NCBI GenBank assembly: GCA_020809705.1
Contig: CP085835.1
Coordinates: forward strand, 2,604,001-2,668,000
Length of the DNA stretch: 64,000 bases
Direction of reading: 5' to 3'
Source: Calonectria ilicicola
Taxonomy: Eukaryota > Ascomycota > Sordariomycetes > Hypocreales > Nectriaceae
The notes below the pieces were generated by a model. That model saw nothing but the letters and a program-made list of their open reading frames with translations. It was not told the DNA's origin and ran no database searches. Shown in pieces: positions 1 to 12,734 of this stretch; position 1 is the first letter of the stretch; each line of letters begins with the position of its first letter. The position numbers and the translations under genes are program-made.

Positions 1-380
1 TTTAACGCGTAAGTAAAATGTTTCTCAGACTAAAATCTGATACTGACAAATATTCTGCTTGCATAGTCATGTTGAATATCCTGGAATCTGGGTTATGCGT
101 TATTGTTATTTGTTTACCATCTCTGAGACCTTATTTGCGAAACCCTAGCCATAGATATACCAGGAAGTCGGACGCTTCTGAAAAGCCACCTTCATAAAAT
201 TGTCTTAGTTTGAAGGTTTCATTGGCGCTCAATATTAAAAGAAACATTTTGCAGTTTGAAGAGACCTGGTGATTCACCATAGACGTGAGGTAACTTGGCA
301 AACTAAATGGTTCTAGTCTGCATGTATTGGAAAATATATCATTTAAGTTCAAGTCACGTTTACTCTATTTGTGCATCTGA
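1..380. other. Intergenic, no gene seen
   Basis: AT-rich sequence downstream of the AAA ATPase gene. It holds no ORF with recognisable protein features and no clear repeat. It probably contains the 3' UTR of the ATPase gene. Confidence 0.6.
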
Positions 381-3300
381 TCATCCGTCGTATCGGTTTC
401 CTAGCTTATAAGCCATATCTGGCTCCTCTATACCCTCATGTGTTGCTGTGATGTAGTCCTTGAACGCCGCAGACATACTCACAACTTGGCTAAGATGCTT
501 CTCGTTAATCTCGGGGATGGAATCTCCTTTCCCGCTCTTTGAATCATAGACGGCAAGTGCAACGGCTGTTTGGAAAGCTGGGAATGATGTTAGATGTGAA
601 AAACATCCATGAGAATAAACATACCGTTTCGGATCTCACGACCATTCCATTGCAGCTGTTTCAATTCCTCGTTCTTCTTGACATACTGCTTTGCATCATA
701 GTCATACCGGATTTCTGGTCCACCCTTTTTATGGTCATCCTTGAGTTTGCGAAACAGATTGTCCCATATCTGCTCTCGTGCCTTATCATCTAGACGGGAA
801 TATCCAATCGACACATGGATTCGAGACATGAAAGCTTCGTTAAAGTGGCCTACGCGATTGGTGGTCAAAAATAAGATGCCTTGAAAGTAGTCCATGGCAC
901 GCAAAAAGACTACAAAAAATTTCATTAGCTCTTTTCTCCCTCGGACTTGTTTTTTCCAATAATAGGGACTGTAAGCTTACTTGAGACGATACTGTTGCGC
1001 CTGAGATCGCTTGATGAACGGCGCTCGAGATAAACGTCTGCCTCATCCAGCAAAACAATGGCATCCCAGTGGCTGGCGTCTTTAAAAAATCCGAGCAAGT
1101 TTTTCTCTAGATCGACAGGCTTGTGACCCAGATCAGCTGCAGTGATGTTGAGCAGCGGCCTTTTCGTATACTCCGCAACAGATTCTAGAGTGGTGTTAGT
1201 CTTACTTTTCTCTGATATCAATGCAAGCGCGTACCGGCTGTAAGCGTCTTGCCGGTTCCAGGAGGCCGTGTAAAAGAAATATTTGGCCTTCTCCTTTGCC
1301 ACTGATGTAATCGGCACTGAAAAGCTCCCCTTGGTTGCTATCTCCGTATGTTTGAACTATAGCTTTGATGGTATCTTTATTTGATTCTGGGCGCATTACA
1401 AGTGTATCGATGGCATCCTCTGCGAACCCGACATCTGACAAGTTGCCTACGTCAAGGAGGTCTGAAAAGATTAGTCTCAATCTGTAGTTGAACTGGAAAC
1501 ATTCGTCACATACCATAGGTGCGATCTTTCAATACAAATGCGTACATGTGGGACATAAGCAGCATGCATTGGTGGTCCGAAAGCTGCAAGTACTCCTTTG
1601 GTTTGATGTTATCGTAATCGCTGAATGTTGCCGCGATATATTTCTCCTTCTGTTCATTCATATCGGCACATTTACTGCACTCGCAACGGGGGGATCTGGC
1701 CCTGTCGCCAATCTTTTCTTCGTCGTCATCACGCCAACGATTCTTTTCCTCGCCCATGTGCCATGCATGCAGCGTCTCAAACTCTTCCCGTTCCCAGGGT
1801 AGAGATTCATGCTCGACGACAACGCGGGCCCGGTTATACTATATTGAGAATTAGATATAAGGCCGCATAGAAAACGCTCCTCTGGAACAAGGATGACTTA
1901 CCTTTTTCCAGCCATGTTTAAGGCCGAAGCCAGTGTATTCCAAGAATGCAGGTCCCTTGGAATATTGAAAAACCTTCTTGCCCCGCTCAATGAGCTTCTC
2001 ACGTCGGGTGTTATTGTCTAGCTTATCTTGAAATCGACTCGGAATCAACGGAAGCGACATGATGTCTCTTTCACCATCGAACACTGGTACGTCAACCACC
2101 TTGGACCTGCGCCTGATGACCTTTCCATCATATCTAAGATTCCAGATGGTAATGGAGTAGCTGGTGGCATTGTATCCTCTTTTTTGATACGAGTAGTCGA
2201 CACCATGAGAAATTGCATCGACTATGTACGCATTCCAGATTCCGTTCTCTTCAATGTAGACATCAGATCCTGGCTTCATAAGTAGCCAAAGCCCTGAAAA
2301 TGTGGTTGTGGGTATTTTCTTGGCCCAGTTAACTTCGACAGACTTGATCTGAACGCCAGATTCCTGATCGAGATATTCTAGTAAGAAGTCAATATGACGA
2401 TCGCATTCCTCGTTATATTCAGCTGTGTGATTCAATCGGGGACCTGTGGTCGCGCTCTTGTAGTCGAATAACTCCTGTTTATGGTTGAATAGATCCGCAT
2501 AAGGATATGGAAACTCCCCGTAGCTACTCTGATCAGTCGAATCCCCAGATGGTACATGTGAAGAATATTTGATGATTGACCGAAGAGCATTGAGGAGAAA
2601 AGGCGAGTGGATCCGTAGACTTGTTTTGCCAACAACATCCTCTGACTCGAGTTTTCGTCCGCGCTCCCTGTTCTGATCTTCATAACGGTCGACACTCTCT
2701 CTTGGAACTATGACAATCTTCTTCTCTTCAAGTATAGGGCGCTCACGGTCTTTCCAATCCCTCCTCTGTAGGAGTACTGGACTACTGTAGGATCTGCTAT
2801 GCAGGAATTCGGGGTCGTCATCTGACCACCGCGCTTTCTTGTAGTATGCGATGGTGTAGTTGACCTCGGTTTTATACACCGTTTCAAAATCTTCCTCTTC
2901 CTCTTCGGAATCGTCTTTTTTCGAATTGGAATTATCCTCAGACTCAGTATCCGACTCAGTGTCAGAAGTGATGACGGGTTGTGATTCGAGTCGGCATGTG
3001 AATTCCCACTTGGGCTCGACCAACATCTCCCAGTGCTGGCGGAAAATAGTCGCCCCATCCTTGGTGAAGAGTTGATACTTGCCCGCATCAAATTCTTGCT
3101 TTGCCTCTTCATCATTTTCATAGGAGAGCTTGATGAGGGTTTCTATGCCCTAACAAAAGTCAGCAATCGTAAATCTGAGGATGAAAGATAACGCACATCC
3201 CATGTTTGACAGTGAGCCCAAGGGAATAAAAAGCTTTTCCCGCGGTAATGATTTAATTTGACAAATGCTTTTTTCTTAGTTCGTGCAGATTTTCCCGATT

Positions 3301-3577
3301 TATCCTTCTTGATTGATGATTTGACATCCTCCTTCGCTGATGACTTCTCATCCTCATTTGTCATATCGGTGACCGGGACTATCGCCGAGCCTCCATCTGG
3401 GACATTTGAAGATTCATGAGCCAGATTGGGATTTTCGCCATTGACCTTGGTTACCCGAATATCAGATGCAGTGGTGTGCGTTAACACAACATCAGGATCC
3501 TGTCCAGACATGTCTTGCTCGGCCGGACCGCCTAGATCCCTGGCATCCAAGGCATGATTTGCAAGTTCAACTGCCAT
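381..3577 (-). pseudogene. AAA-family ATPase (DUF7025-type), frameshifted in Walker A
   Basis: Large fungal AAA ATPase of the group with an N-terminal DUF7025-like region and one C-terminal AAA domain; its cellular role is unknown. Exons by eye: 3577-3197, 3149-1902, 1838-1514, 1461-1235, 1184-981, 909-625, 577-381 (about 955 residues once the shift is allowed for). The start is the first ATG (MAVELANH). The N-terminal half has charged low-complexity stretches (runs of Ser, Asp and Glu). The AAA core shows GEGQIFLLHG before the P-loop, PPGTGKTLTAE after it, Walker B IVLLDEADVYLERR, sensor-1 GILFLTTNRV and a conserved tail ending DMAYKLGNRYDG. Between LLHG and PPGTGKT, at about 1256-1266, one base is missing, so the two halves lie in different frames; all other exon phases fit. 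It is either a recent pseudogene or a sequencing error. The family is clear; the inactivation is inferred. Confidence 0.82.
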
Positions 3578-4691
3578 TTTGGCCGGAATGGCAATGAACC
3601 CGAAGCCGTACGAGAATAAAGTTAGCAAGGCAACTACAGCTAACTATACTTGAAAAAGCGATCCTGAGGCTATTTATACATGCGCCATTTTTTGAAGAAA
3701 AGTTCTTGGATCTAGTGCTTCAATAATTCTGAGCAGGAGCGATTGATCTAGCGCAATTTAACCCCGCTTTGTTACTGAGAAAAATGAAGAGATGTTCACA
3801 AAGGAGTTTGCATGGGCATGTGAGGGCTCCGTTGCTATTGTAGGGTTTGAATTGGGGGCCAATTCTGGGGGCCAATTCTAGGAGCCTCTCAATTGGTCAA
3901 TGATGGATATTGCGGCAACGAGGATGAGCTGATGCGGCGGCTATCTGCAGCTAAACAAGAAAGGAAGGAAAAAATGGTAGCAAGGGTAGCGTAGCCGAGG
4001 CTGGGACATTCACGGGTGGACACAAAAAATGGCGTACTAACTAAAGCACTGATCTTCGCCCTTAGTACAATGGTAGACAAAATAAACCAGCCATATTCTC
4101 AGACCTCACTCCACTTCTTGTGTTCAGCTATTTATGTCACTCTTCCTGGTGGGCCATTTTTCTGACCGCCGCGTAGCACTCTGAAAGTTGGCTGCCTTGT
4201 TTAGGAATCACACTTATTCCCACTAGTGCTTACATGGTACACAGGCTTGACAGGTGCAAATGTCTCGCACCGCAAACTGTGGATGATTAGTGGTGTACTG
4301 GAAGCCAATTGGCAGCGACCTTGTGCTTCCCTTGCACATCCCTTTGATGCTTGTAAATCCCTCATGCCCACGTATGCTTAGCCCTGGACCTTATAGGTCA
4401 AATAATGTGCATGAGTCCCATTTGAAGCCGGACAGTGGTTTACTGGGACCTGAAGTTCTTATCCAGAGAGCCGGGCCCTGCGTCTCGCCCAAATGACTTA
4501 GAGTGAGCCAATGAGCAGTTTACAATTCATTTACACTCAACACATCTTTTAGTTTTTGAGTAATTCCCTTTGAGGAATGAATGGATGGCAGCCATTTTAA
4601 TCAGCGCTGCGCCGAAAGGTCTAGGAAAGAAGTGGCAAATCTTTTAATTTCACTCCGATAATCTCAGTCTTTTCTGATTACCAACTGCGGA
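3578..4691. other. Intergenic region between divergent genes
   Basis: Divergent promoter region of the AAA ATPase gene (-) and the DUF7708-like gene (+). The only notable structure is a short direct repeat near 3857-3882 (GGGGGCCAATTCT twice in tandem). No gene was recognised. Confidence 0.5.
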
Positions 4692-6711
4692 ATGACGAGC
4701 CAAAAATCATTTTTCGAAGCTCGCGAGGCTGAGAAATTTGAGGGAAGGGTTATTATTCGTCGATTTACGGATCAACTCACTGGAGCCGACCAGTTGGAAC
4801 GCTCAACAAAAGCGGCGCAAATGGAGATTGATCGGGAGGAGGAAACCGAGGAGGAGAGACAACTGAAATTACTCTATGAGTACCCAGACACCAGCACATC
4901 GTAAGATTTCTTTCCATTCATTCTTTTGGGAATATCTCACAAATTTAGCCCGCAGGACTTTGACTCTGCGGAAATTGCCAGAAAAGCGTTGCAGCAGATG
5001 ATTGACCAGTTTGAAACCAAACCCACAGTGCTGCAACGAATGGGAATCCCGACTAGGCCGACCAAGGCAAAGGTAAAAGAAGTTCTGAGCCACTCCATGC
5101 AAAGTAATTTGGAGGAACTTCAAGAGACTATCGATAATTTAGATGACGAGTGGAAGGGAAGCCATGGCCCTGTGAGTCGAGTCCAACCTCCTTACACCCA
5201 GTTCTCATATTGGTGCTCTAGGCATATAATGCATTTAAGACTCTATGTGGCACTCTGAATGATCATAAGAGTGTATTTGCAATCTTTCCTTCTCAGTCAG
5301 ACTATACTTCAGTACTAAGTGCAAGCCTTTCTTGCTTAGTCAAGGTAAGTATCCGATAGATTCGGTGACAGAATGTCACTAACCAGACCAGGCAGCTGTC
5401 AATCACAGCGATATTTCCGAAATGCTGTCAAAGTGTATGGTCACTATTTCTGACAAAGTGAGAATATGTTCAGCCTTTATAACCATAATAAAAACAGAGG
5501 GACTGAGAAAGAGGCTTTCGAATATTTATGCCCGAATGTTCCAATTCTACCGCGATGCCATAGAATGGTATCTCAGCTCAAGAGCCAGTAGAGCCCTTCG
5601 CAGCTTCAACGAGAACCTGAAAACCAAATTTGAAGGCGCAATGAAAGATATTGAGGAATGCATCACAGACTTCCATCGAGAGGCTCAGATGGGCAACGCC
5701 GCCATGACGGCGATAGTCTGCGGTCAGGTTGCGAGCCTCAAGGCTGAGTTGCGTCGCCAGCGACAAAACTATGTATCGCAGGACATTGTAGCAGGACGTC
5801 GGATGCTCTGTTTACTCGAGTCTGTGATGGACAGAAAGTACAACCAGTGGACTTTTAATGCATCGAAACCCGCACTCAAAAATGAGCCTGCATTTGAAGT
5901 CCAAGATGAGCCGCCTGATGGTATAACGCGTGCACAAGCCCGTGCTTATTGCGATGTCATAGACCGTTTCATTGTCGGGGATGAAGGACCAGGGTTGGTT
6001 AGTTCAAGCCATTTCTGGGTGGCTGAGGATGAGGTGCTTCCAAAGCTACGCACGTGGATGATGGAAGACGCAACGTCGCGGACGCTGTGGATATCCAGCC
6101 CTTACGACACCACAGGAACGACAAGCTCCAGAGCGTCCGCGCTCGCAGTGGTTTCTGCGGCGTGGCAGGCGGAAACACCGCTCATTTCGCACTTTTGCCA
6201 GCGACCACGCCCAGACAAGCTACGCGCGGGGATGACAGCCGATCAGATCGGATTGATAGGGCTGGTGTACAGTTTGATTTCCCAACTGCTTCAATTTAGG
6301 GACAAGGAGGACCAGTTGAATACTAGCAAAGAAAGTCTCGAGGCATTGAATGGCGAGCGCGAGTCCTGGGCCGCGAGTCTGGAAGTTCTGCAAGCATTAC
6401 TGGACCGCACGCCTGTGCTGATGTATTGCGTCATAGATGGGCTCAACGATATCGAGATGGGGGCTGGGAGAGAATGGTGTGGGCAGTTCTTGAACGTCTT
6501 GTTTACGCGACAACAGCATGCAGGAACAGTATTTAATATCCTCTTCACGACAACAGGACAGTCACGGTTGCTGCCGACACGGGTGCAATTAAAGGACAGA
6601 TATATGACAACGAAGATGGCGAGGAAGGTGGAGCGAACCGGAAAGAGAATTGAATTGCATCCGACGAATCACGGCGCGCCTGGAAAAGAGAAGCGGGAGA
6701 GTAGCTTTTGA
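4692..6711 (+). CDS. DUF7708-like protein with degenerate P-loop NTPase segment
   Basis: Predicted 624-residue protein from four exons: 4692-4900, 4949-5171, 5222-5344, 5392-6711. The middle part, including a segment like RKRLSNIYARMFQFYRDAIEWY, resembles the DUF7708 region found at the N-terminus of many fungal NACHT/ankyrin (NLR-like) proteins. It is followed by charged helices. Near residue 430 a segment TLWISSPYDTTGTTSSRASA sits where a Walker A loop is expected but lacks the GxxxxGK[ST] lysine. A later VLMYCVIDGLNDI looks like Walker B. No ankyrin, WD or TPR repeats follow and the protein stops soon after in a basic tail (KMARKVERTGKR). It is shorter than typical family members, so it may be a truncated or non-hydrolysing relative of a fungal NLR. 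The exact function is unknown. Confidence 0.7.
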
Positions 6712-7095
6712 TACATCACCAGCTCGATGAATATGAGCTTATGATTTGTTCCTTTGCTCTTCTTTTGGAGGATTGATTCATTTGTATATTTATCTAAAAT
6801 TAATTTTTTCTGCTCTATTTCAACAATCGTTGTATCAGCTCTGTTTATTCCACAACCCCTCAATTTACATTTCCAAACAAGTCAGCATGCATGGAAGCCA
6901 ATCAACACGTGTTGTTGACACGTGCCGTGTCTCATCCTGGACGCGTGCGTCTGACTGTGACGCGCAAACAATCAACACACTCCCAACCTTTATTTTCATC
7001 CCTTGGCCGTTCGCTTTTTCAGATCGTAGTATAGGTACGATCTCGCTCAAAACTTTGAAGAATTCATCAGGGCGCCTTAATTTGACCCATCAACT
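6712..7095. other. Intergenic region
   Basis: T-rich 3' flank of the DUF7708-like gene followed by the promoter of the F-box gene. No other feature was recognised. Confidence 0.5.
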
Positions 7096-8601
7096 ATGTC
7101 CAGTTCGTCGAATGAGGACATCGGCCCCTCCGGAGCTGCGAATCAACCTTCCCGCCTGGAGAGGCTGCCAGCCGAATTGCGATTAAAGATTCTCTCATCT
7201 GTGCCGGACTTGAGAACACTAGGCTCCCTTATTAGGGCTTCCCCCATTCTATATTCTCAATTTCAGCTAAACCGCGATCGCGTTTTGCGCTCATGTTTAG
7301 ACCTGGAGTTAGACGGCGTATTTGTTGATACCTACGTCGTTATAAACTCTCGTGTTCGTGGCAAAGTCGAATTAACGTATGATGACGTTGACCGGTGTTT
7401 GGAAAACTATAGTCGTTGGGTTTTGCCATCAGGTGAAGCCCCGACTATTCACTCAATTAGCACCAAGGACATGAATTGGATCGTGGATTTCCATGTATTC
7501 ACAATCTACCCCCTTGTTGCACATTATAAGACATGGGCGCTCGCGAACTTTGAAGCAGCAATTACTCAAGACGCAGAGTGCGAGAAATTGGGCAGTGAAC
7601 ACGCTAATCGAGGCACCCAAATCACGCGAAGTGAGGAGATCAGAATTTTCCGTGCTTTTTATCGATATCAGGCTTACTGCAATCTTTTTGGGCGAAAATG
7701 GAGCAGTTGGGCCTTGGGATTCCGCATAGATGAAATCGACGAGCTCTTTTTGGGTCTTTTCGATCCTTGGGAAGCTGAGGCCATCGCATGTCTTGAACAA
7801 TTCATCAGGGCGCAGTATGAAAACATCTTTAGCCAGGTAAAATGGGATCTAGACGCTAAAAACCCGAAATTCTGGCCGGAAACCGGGACTTTCAACACAA
7901 TCCCAACATTTGACCTTGACAAAGACCACGATTGTGAGTAACGTCCTCCTACTACTTTAGTGTCAACGTATCAAGGAGAGGAATACCTCGGTTGGGTACT
8001 GACTGTGATGAAATTAGTACTTATGGACCGCATAATCTCGCTTGGCTTAGAACGCTTATCATGGCTTTTAGACACTCATGACCATGACAGGCTCGCTTTC
8101 ATGACCCGGCGCTATCTTACATCTTCCTCCCCAACAGACCCTACTCTGCACAAAGTACTTCGGAAGAAAGCACAAAATGATAGACGCCGTAGATCAAATA
8201 ATTACCCCAACGAGAAGGATCGAGCAGAACAAAGAGGAGATGTGATGAATTTTGATGGTGATACCGTACCACCCAACGGACCACCATTCGCATGGGTTCG
8301 TTTATGGGGTGGAGTATACACCAACAAATATGGAGAGTTTGTGCCTGTCCCACTACAAAAATGGGGCTATGTATTTTGGGACGAATGGCGATGGAACCGT
8401 ACAGGAGCGAAGGAACTCATCGAAAAGGAGGGGGCCGCAGAGGAGGGGGCCGCAGAGGAGGGGGCCGCAGAGGAGGGGGCCGCAGAGGAGGGGGCCGCAG
8501 AGGAGGGGGCCGCAGAGGAGGGGACCGCAGTAGAGAGGCCTCGTCGAGAAATGAGGGGCGACGTCGTGTTTAGGTCTGTTGATGAAGTGGCCAGGGAATG
8601 A
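7096..8601 (+). CDS. F-box-like protein with C-terminal Glu/Gly/Ala repeat
   Basis: The N-terminus (SRLERLPAELRLKILSSVPD...LRTLGSLIRASP) matches the F-box-like pattern of fungal proteins, which would link an unknown partner to an SCF ubiquitin ligase. The rest is family-typical helical sequence without a known domain. Exon 1 is 7096-7933. The reading frame then meets TAA at 7939-7941 and continues in the same frame from 7961. A GTGAGT...TTTAG segment of only 27 nt (7934-7960) would remove the stop, giving about 492 residues. That is shorter than normal for a fungal intron, so a premature stop ending the protein at residue 281 is the alternative. The C-terminus carries seven copies of a five-residue EGAAE repeat. 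The F-box call is good; the splice is uncertain. Confidence 0.65.
8428..8532 (+). repeat. 15-bp tandem repeat inside the F-box gene
   Basis: Six perfect copies of the 15-mer GAGGGGGCCGCAGAG (8428-8517) plus a seventh with two changes (8518-8532). The unit is a multiple of three and encodes EGAAE in the F-box frame, so copy-number change would not break the frame. Both strands are open across it, which creates spurious overlapping ORFs on the opposite strand. Confidence 0.95.
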
Positions 8602-8645
8602 TGAAATAGCTCCAAAAAAAAGAGACATTTTTACAATTTACTACA

Positions 8646-10812
8646 CTAGATAAGGGTAATTTTGGACCTCTGACTAGAAAAGCCGCTGATCCATTTGCCG
8701 ATTTCTCCTGCTCTGAGCAGGCCAATCCGTTTGTATCTCTCCTTTCCCTCATGTTCCAACACTAGATAATCGTTATGACCACCTCCATAACCGCCGGCAA
8801 CCGCAATTATTGGAATGCATACCCCTTCAATCTGGTTTGGTTTTGCAAAAGTGTTTACCAAATCTGAGGTATCGAGCCGAAAATTGCCGGATCCTTGATC
8901 TGCCTCAAAGTAACAATTCTTCCTTTCTTCATCAAGATAAACTGAAAGCTTCTGCGATGGACCTGTCCATCGGTAATAGTAAAGCATGCATTCAATATCC
9001 AGTTCGGCAGACTGAAGAAGTCCGGTGGTATCTCCACCGGGGGGCTTCGTCTCAATGCGAGCATCTACAAGCTTGATGAGAGGGGTGGGAAGGTTTGAAT
9101 ACCTTCCACGTGGAAGATTGAGTTGAACTTGGCCACCCATAATTGATACCCAGCTCCATGTCGGGGCATACGACTTATTGCGCCGTGCTGCAACACCTTG
9201 ACTAGCACTGGTCTTCCATAGGAGATCGGTGTAGATCATACGCTTCCAGAGGCCTGCCAGATATGTGTCACCGTTGATTTCACGAAAGGTCTTAGCCATG
9301 CCAGACATGGCGATGAACCTGTCAGACTCCTCGGTGAGGTCGCAGGCGATGTATGTAGAAACCAAAACGCCCCATTGTTGATGATATGTAGATGCCGAGT
9401 GTCCATCATTTGGGTCCGAGTAAGGCTGTCCTCTAGCGATGAGCTGGGCCTTGGTCCGAGCAAGGTCCAGTCTCGAAGACTTGTAGCCTGATACACCAGG
9501 GCCTCGTCGCCATTTGGTCCCCAGAGTCAAAAGAGCATTTTTAGGATCAGTAGTGCAGTGCACGCTTTCCAGACATTCCCAGTAGATCTGATTCCGAGTA
9601 AAATGAATTGCACGTGTCGACAGAAACCGCTCTTGGACGACCCACCCTCGAGAGCTCAGCGGTGCATTCTCAACTTCATTCTTCCAAAAAGAGTCATTCC
9701 AGACCATCCACGGACCATCGACAACATCAGAATTGTGTCGATTCCGCATCGTCACATTTACCTTGAATGGGTAAAGAAGCCTCGCATCCACGCTTCTCTC
9801 GCGAAACAGACCGTTTGTGGCCGGGTCGAACGAGGAGCCAATGGCAGATATGTTGCAAAACGAGTGGCGGTAGACATCAACCATGGCGTTTGCTTCATTT
9901 TGCCAATCGGAAAGCGAGTCTTGAAAAATGCAAATCGAGTCGATCCAGACGTATCTGTATCCAAGGCGATGAACTAGGGTGACGGCGTCTCGGAAGGTCA
10001 GCGATAGCTGATCAAGAGTGATTCCCTGGCGAAACGAATCCTCCGTATTTTTTCTTAGCTGAATAAGATTCTGGTTTCCCCACCGATGGGATAAGGTCAA
10101 ATAGGCAGGATACCCATTTCCTCCGTGCTCCCGTGCGATATCGTCCTTATCTCGGAGACGCACAATACCAAGCTCGGCATCCTTCACATCGATAGCGCGA
10201 GTTGGAAAGAAAGAGCCGGTTGTAGATTTGGACGGGCAGCAGTGTTCATGATTGGTCCCACAATGGGAAATCCAGTCTTGAAGAATTTCAAGATCTTGGT
10301 CAGTACCCAGGTGAGTGGTTTGCGCGACCCAGGGCCGTGACTCGAGATCCTCCCATGGCAAAGTACCATATTCACTTCGTTCACTTTCCGTCACCCTGGC
10401 CATGTATACTAAGCAAGGAATATGAGTTCCACCGCTAAAATGCTATTGGATGCTCGGACAAATGAGACTTACAATGGAGTTCAAAATCGCTTGCCCAAGG
10501 GCATTGGACATAGAAGTAAGCTTCTCTCGTTTGACTGAGGCTTCCGCTCTGAATTCTGCAATAAATTCGAAGCCCTTCAACATCTAGAGGCTGTGTTACA
10601 TTGCTGGCCATAAGCTCTGTCCACAACCAGGTGCAGATAAAACAGCCGCCATCCTTGCTTGCTGTAAGATCGGCATAGACTTTGTGGTGCGCTATGTCAA
10701 AGGGTGGAGCTGTGTTTTGGGGCCTATGCCATTGGTCATAACTGGCAATGTAATTTTCACCGCCAAACGTGCCCTTACATGTGTCGCATAATGTACCTTC
10801 AACCTTGTCCAT
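8646..10812 (-). CDS. HET-domain (heterokaryon incompatibility) protein
   Basis: Two exons, 10812-10473 and 10408-8646, give 700 residues. The N-terminal part has a Cys-rich start (CDTCKGTF ... GGCFICTWLW) seen in many HET proteins. The HET domain follows at about residues 210-370, with YLTLSHRWG, then FRDAVTLVHRLGYRYVWIDS and a following ICIFQDS, and CNISAIGS. Proteins of this family trigger fungal cell death or growth arrest after fusion of unlike individuals, though most genomic copies have no proven role. The C-terminal region is the usual variable part (GRGWVVQERFLSTRAIHF-type motif, here SSRGWVVQERFLSTRAIHF). It neighbours the F-box and NLR-like genes, which fits a self-recognition neighbourhood. 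Confidence 0.88.
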
Positions 10813-11288
10813 GATTGTGCAAGTGTTTGGCTAGACTTATAAGATCACAGTAATCATGTCAAACAGAATGAAAATTCCCCAGATCTTCAAGAGATAGGGC
10901 ACTAATGCATAGCGACCCGATCCATTTATCCCTTGTCGTAAGCTGAACCTCCACCCTGGATAAACTATTGCTTACTCATCGCAGTGGCCCATCGTGAAGA
11001 AGCGATGCAGTTAGTGTTGTTTTAATAAGCCATACCCACAACGTAGGGAGCCATTAGGAGAAATAACGTGCTTAATAGGGTACAAAATAAATCCCATAAA
11101 TACAAAAACTATTTCCATCATAATTTACAGCGTATGATTACCATCCACGGTAGCTCGTCAATCAATACATATCCCGTCTAGAACAGCGGCCCAACCACAG
11201 ACAACAAGGACCCGAATCTAGTCGAAGATGCCCGCACCTAAGGACATTCATCGTGTCGGTACAAAGAAAGCACTCCGCATAACAACAT
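10813..11288. other. Intergenic region
   Basis: Promoter of the HET gene on the left and 3' flank of the membrane-protein gene on the right. No other feature was seen. Confidence 0.5.
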
Positions 11289-12187
11289 CTAAACAACATT
11301 TGTAGGTAGTCTCTCCCTCAGCTCATCTGAAGCAGAGTAGTATCCGGAATCCTCTTTGGCAGTCTTCTTGATCTCCCGAGTGTAAAGGCCAGCACCGATA
11401 AAGGCCAGTGCGGTGATGAGTTCTGGCAGAAGGGACAGAGTGACTCGGACGCTAAGCAAACCCGTGTTGGGGTTGAGCTTAGCACTGTTTGTGGACAAGG
11501 CAATCAAGGTGTAGATAACTCGGATACCGATAAAGGCGTTGCAGAAGACGACAGTGTAGAGAAGCTGCGAATATATTAGTTGGTGAGTGCAGCAGTTGAA
11601 GTTGTGGGATGTTGCATACCATAGAAGTAAGGCGTTGGGTATTGGTGCCTTGAACTGCGCCACGAGAGCGCAGGGAGAAGAGCGACCAAGCAGTCTCCAC
11701 TACCCAGATGATAGTAAGGATAGCAGCGCCAACCTTGATGTGGGTCATGTCCTTGGAGGTTGGGTGATCACTTTGAGCACCTGCGGCACCCGAAGCAAGC
11801 AAAGCAACGCCGGCAGTGATGGGCACGTGAAAGAGAAGTGTCTTGACGTGCTCCATCTTTTCATCCTGGTGACGGTTTCGGTAATGTCGCCTGCAAAAGT
11901 GCATTAGCCATTGAAGGTCTTTAGTGTTGTGGGTGACGATCAACTTACGCTTCTTGGAGCACACCAATGGCAGCCAGGAGGAGAGGCGACACACCGATGC
12001 TGCTAATGATGGAGGCACTCTTAGAACCGGCCAGCGACATTCCGCCTCCAACAATTCGGAGAGAGCAGAAGACGAAGAGGTAAAGCCATCCTAGAAGACC
12101 CTTTCTGCCATGCTTGTACAGGACAAACAGTAGAGGAGAGGAGAGGATGAGGTAGATGACGAGTTCGGCGGTGGAGAGGCCGGACAT
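11289..12187 (-). CDS. Seven-helix membrane protein (DUF7702-type)
   Basis: Three exons (12187-11949, 11890-11620, 11564-11289) give 261 residues. About seven hydrophobic segments can be read: AELVIYLILSSPLLFVLY, WLYLFVFCSLRIVGG, ISSIGVSPLLLAAIGVL, TLLFHVPITAGVALLASGAAG, KVGAAILTIIWVVETAWSLF, LLYTVVFCNAFIGIRVIYTL and LLPELITALAFIGAGLYT. Conserved polar signatures lie between them (LRIVGGGMSLA; RVIYTLIA). This layout is typical of a conserved ascomycete family of small seven-helix proteins (DUF7702), which has no proven function. The acidic, Ser/Arg-rich C-terminus (KKTAKEDSGYYSASDELRER) is probably cytosolic. Confidence 0.78.
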
Positions 12188-12734
12188 GGTGTTGGGTGTG
12201 TGTTAAGGGTGTGTTGATGGTGTATGTAAGTGATAGTAGTGGCGGCGGTGGTGGGCCGGTATAAGGCTGAACGAATTGATTGTTGGTTGGTTAAAGATGT
12301 TGTTGTATGTAAGGGGAGAGGAGTGAATTGTGGTGTGATGGAGAACAGCAGCATCCTTCCCGAGTCTTGGCAATGCTTTATATCTTGATTGCAGTCTGTT
12401 CATCTCGCAGGGCCTCCAGGATTTGATTTTCAGCTTGTATCTGGATCAGCATCGTCCATCGTCATCTGAGCGAACCCGAGAGAGATGCAACCCGCCACGC
12501 ATCGACAGGGGTCCTTTATTGGCTGGAGGGTCGCAGTGGAGGCTGAGTGAGATTCCTTCAGATAAAAAAAGCGGAGACGTGAGCGAGAGCGAATGCACCG
12601 ACCCCACGGCCAAGGGCGATTGACAGACAGCCCGACGAAGGAAGATATAGATATATGGTGCACGACGCCCCGTCGCCAATCTAATACACTCCGCCACGCT
12701 CTAGTTGCCTTGTTTCATTTTGCTCTCGTTCATT
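12188..12734. other. Promoter and 5' leader of membrane-protein gene
   Basis: The first about 170 bp is strongly strand-biased (purine-rich on +, CT-rich on the transcribed - strand), as expected for a fungal 5' UTR. The remainder is the 3' flank between two minus-strand genes. No separate gene was recognised. Confidence 0.5.

Noticed and set aside
8292..8628. Several overlapping ORFs in both strands across the 15-bp repeat
   Set aside because: They exist only because the GC-rich repeat lacks stops in many frames. Only the F-box frame continues into family-like sequence.
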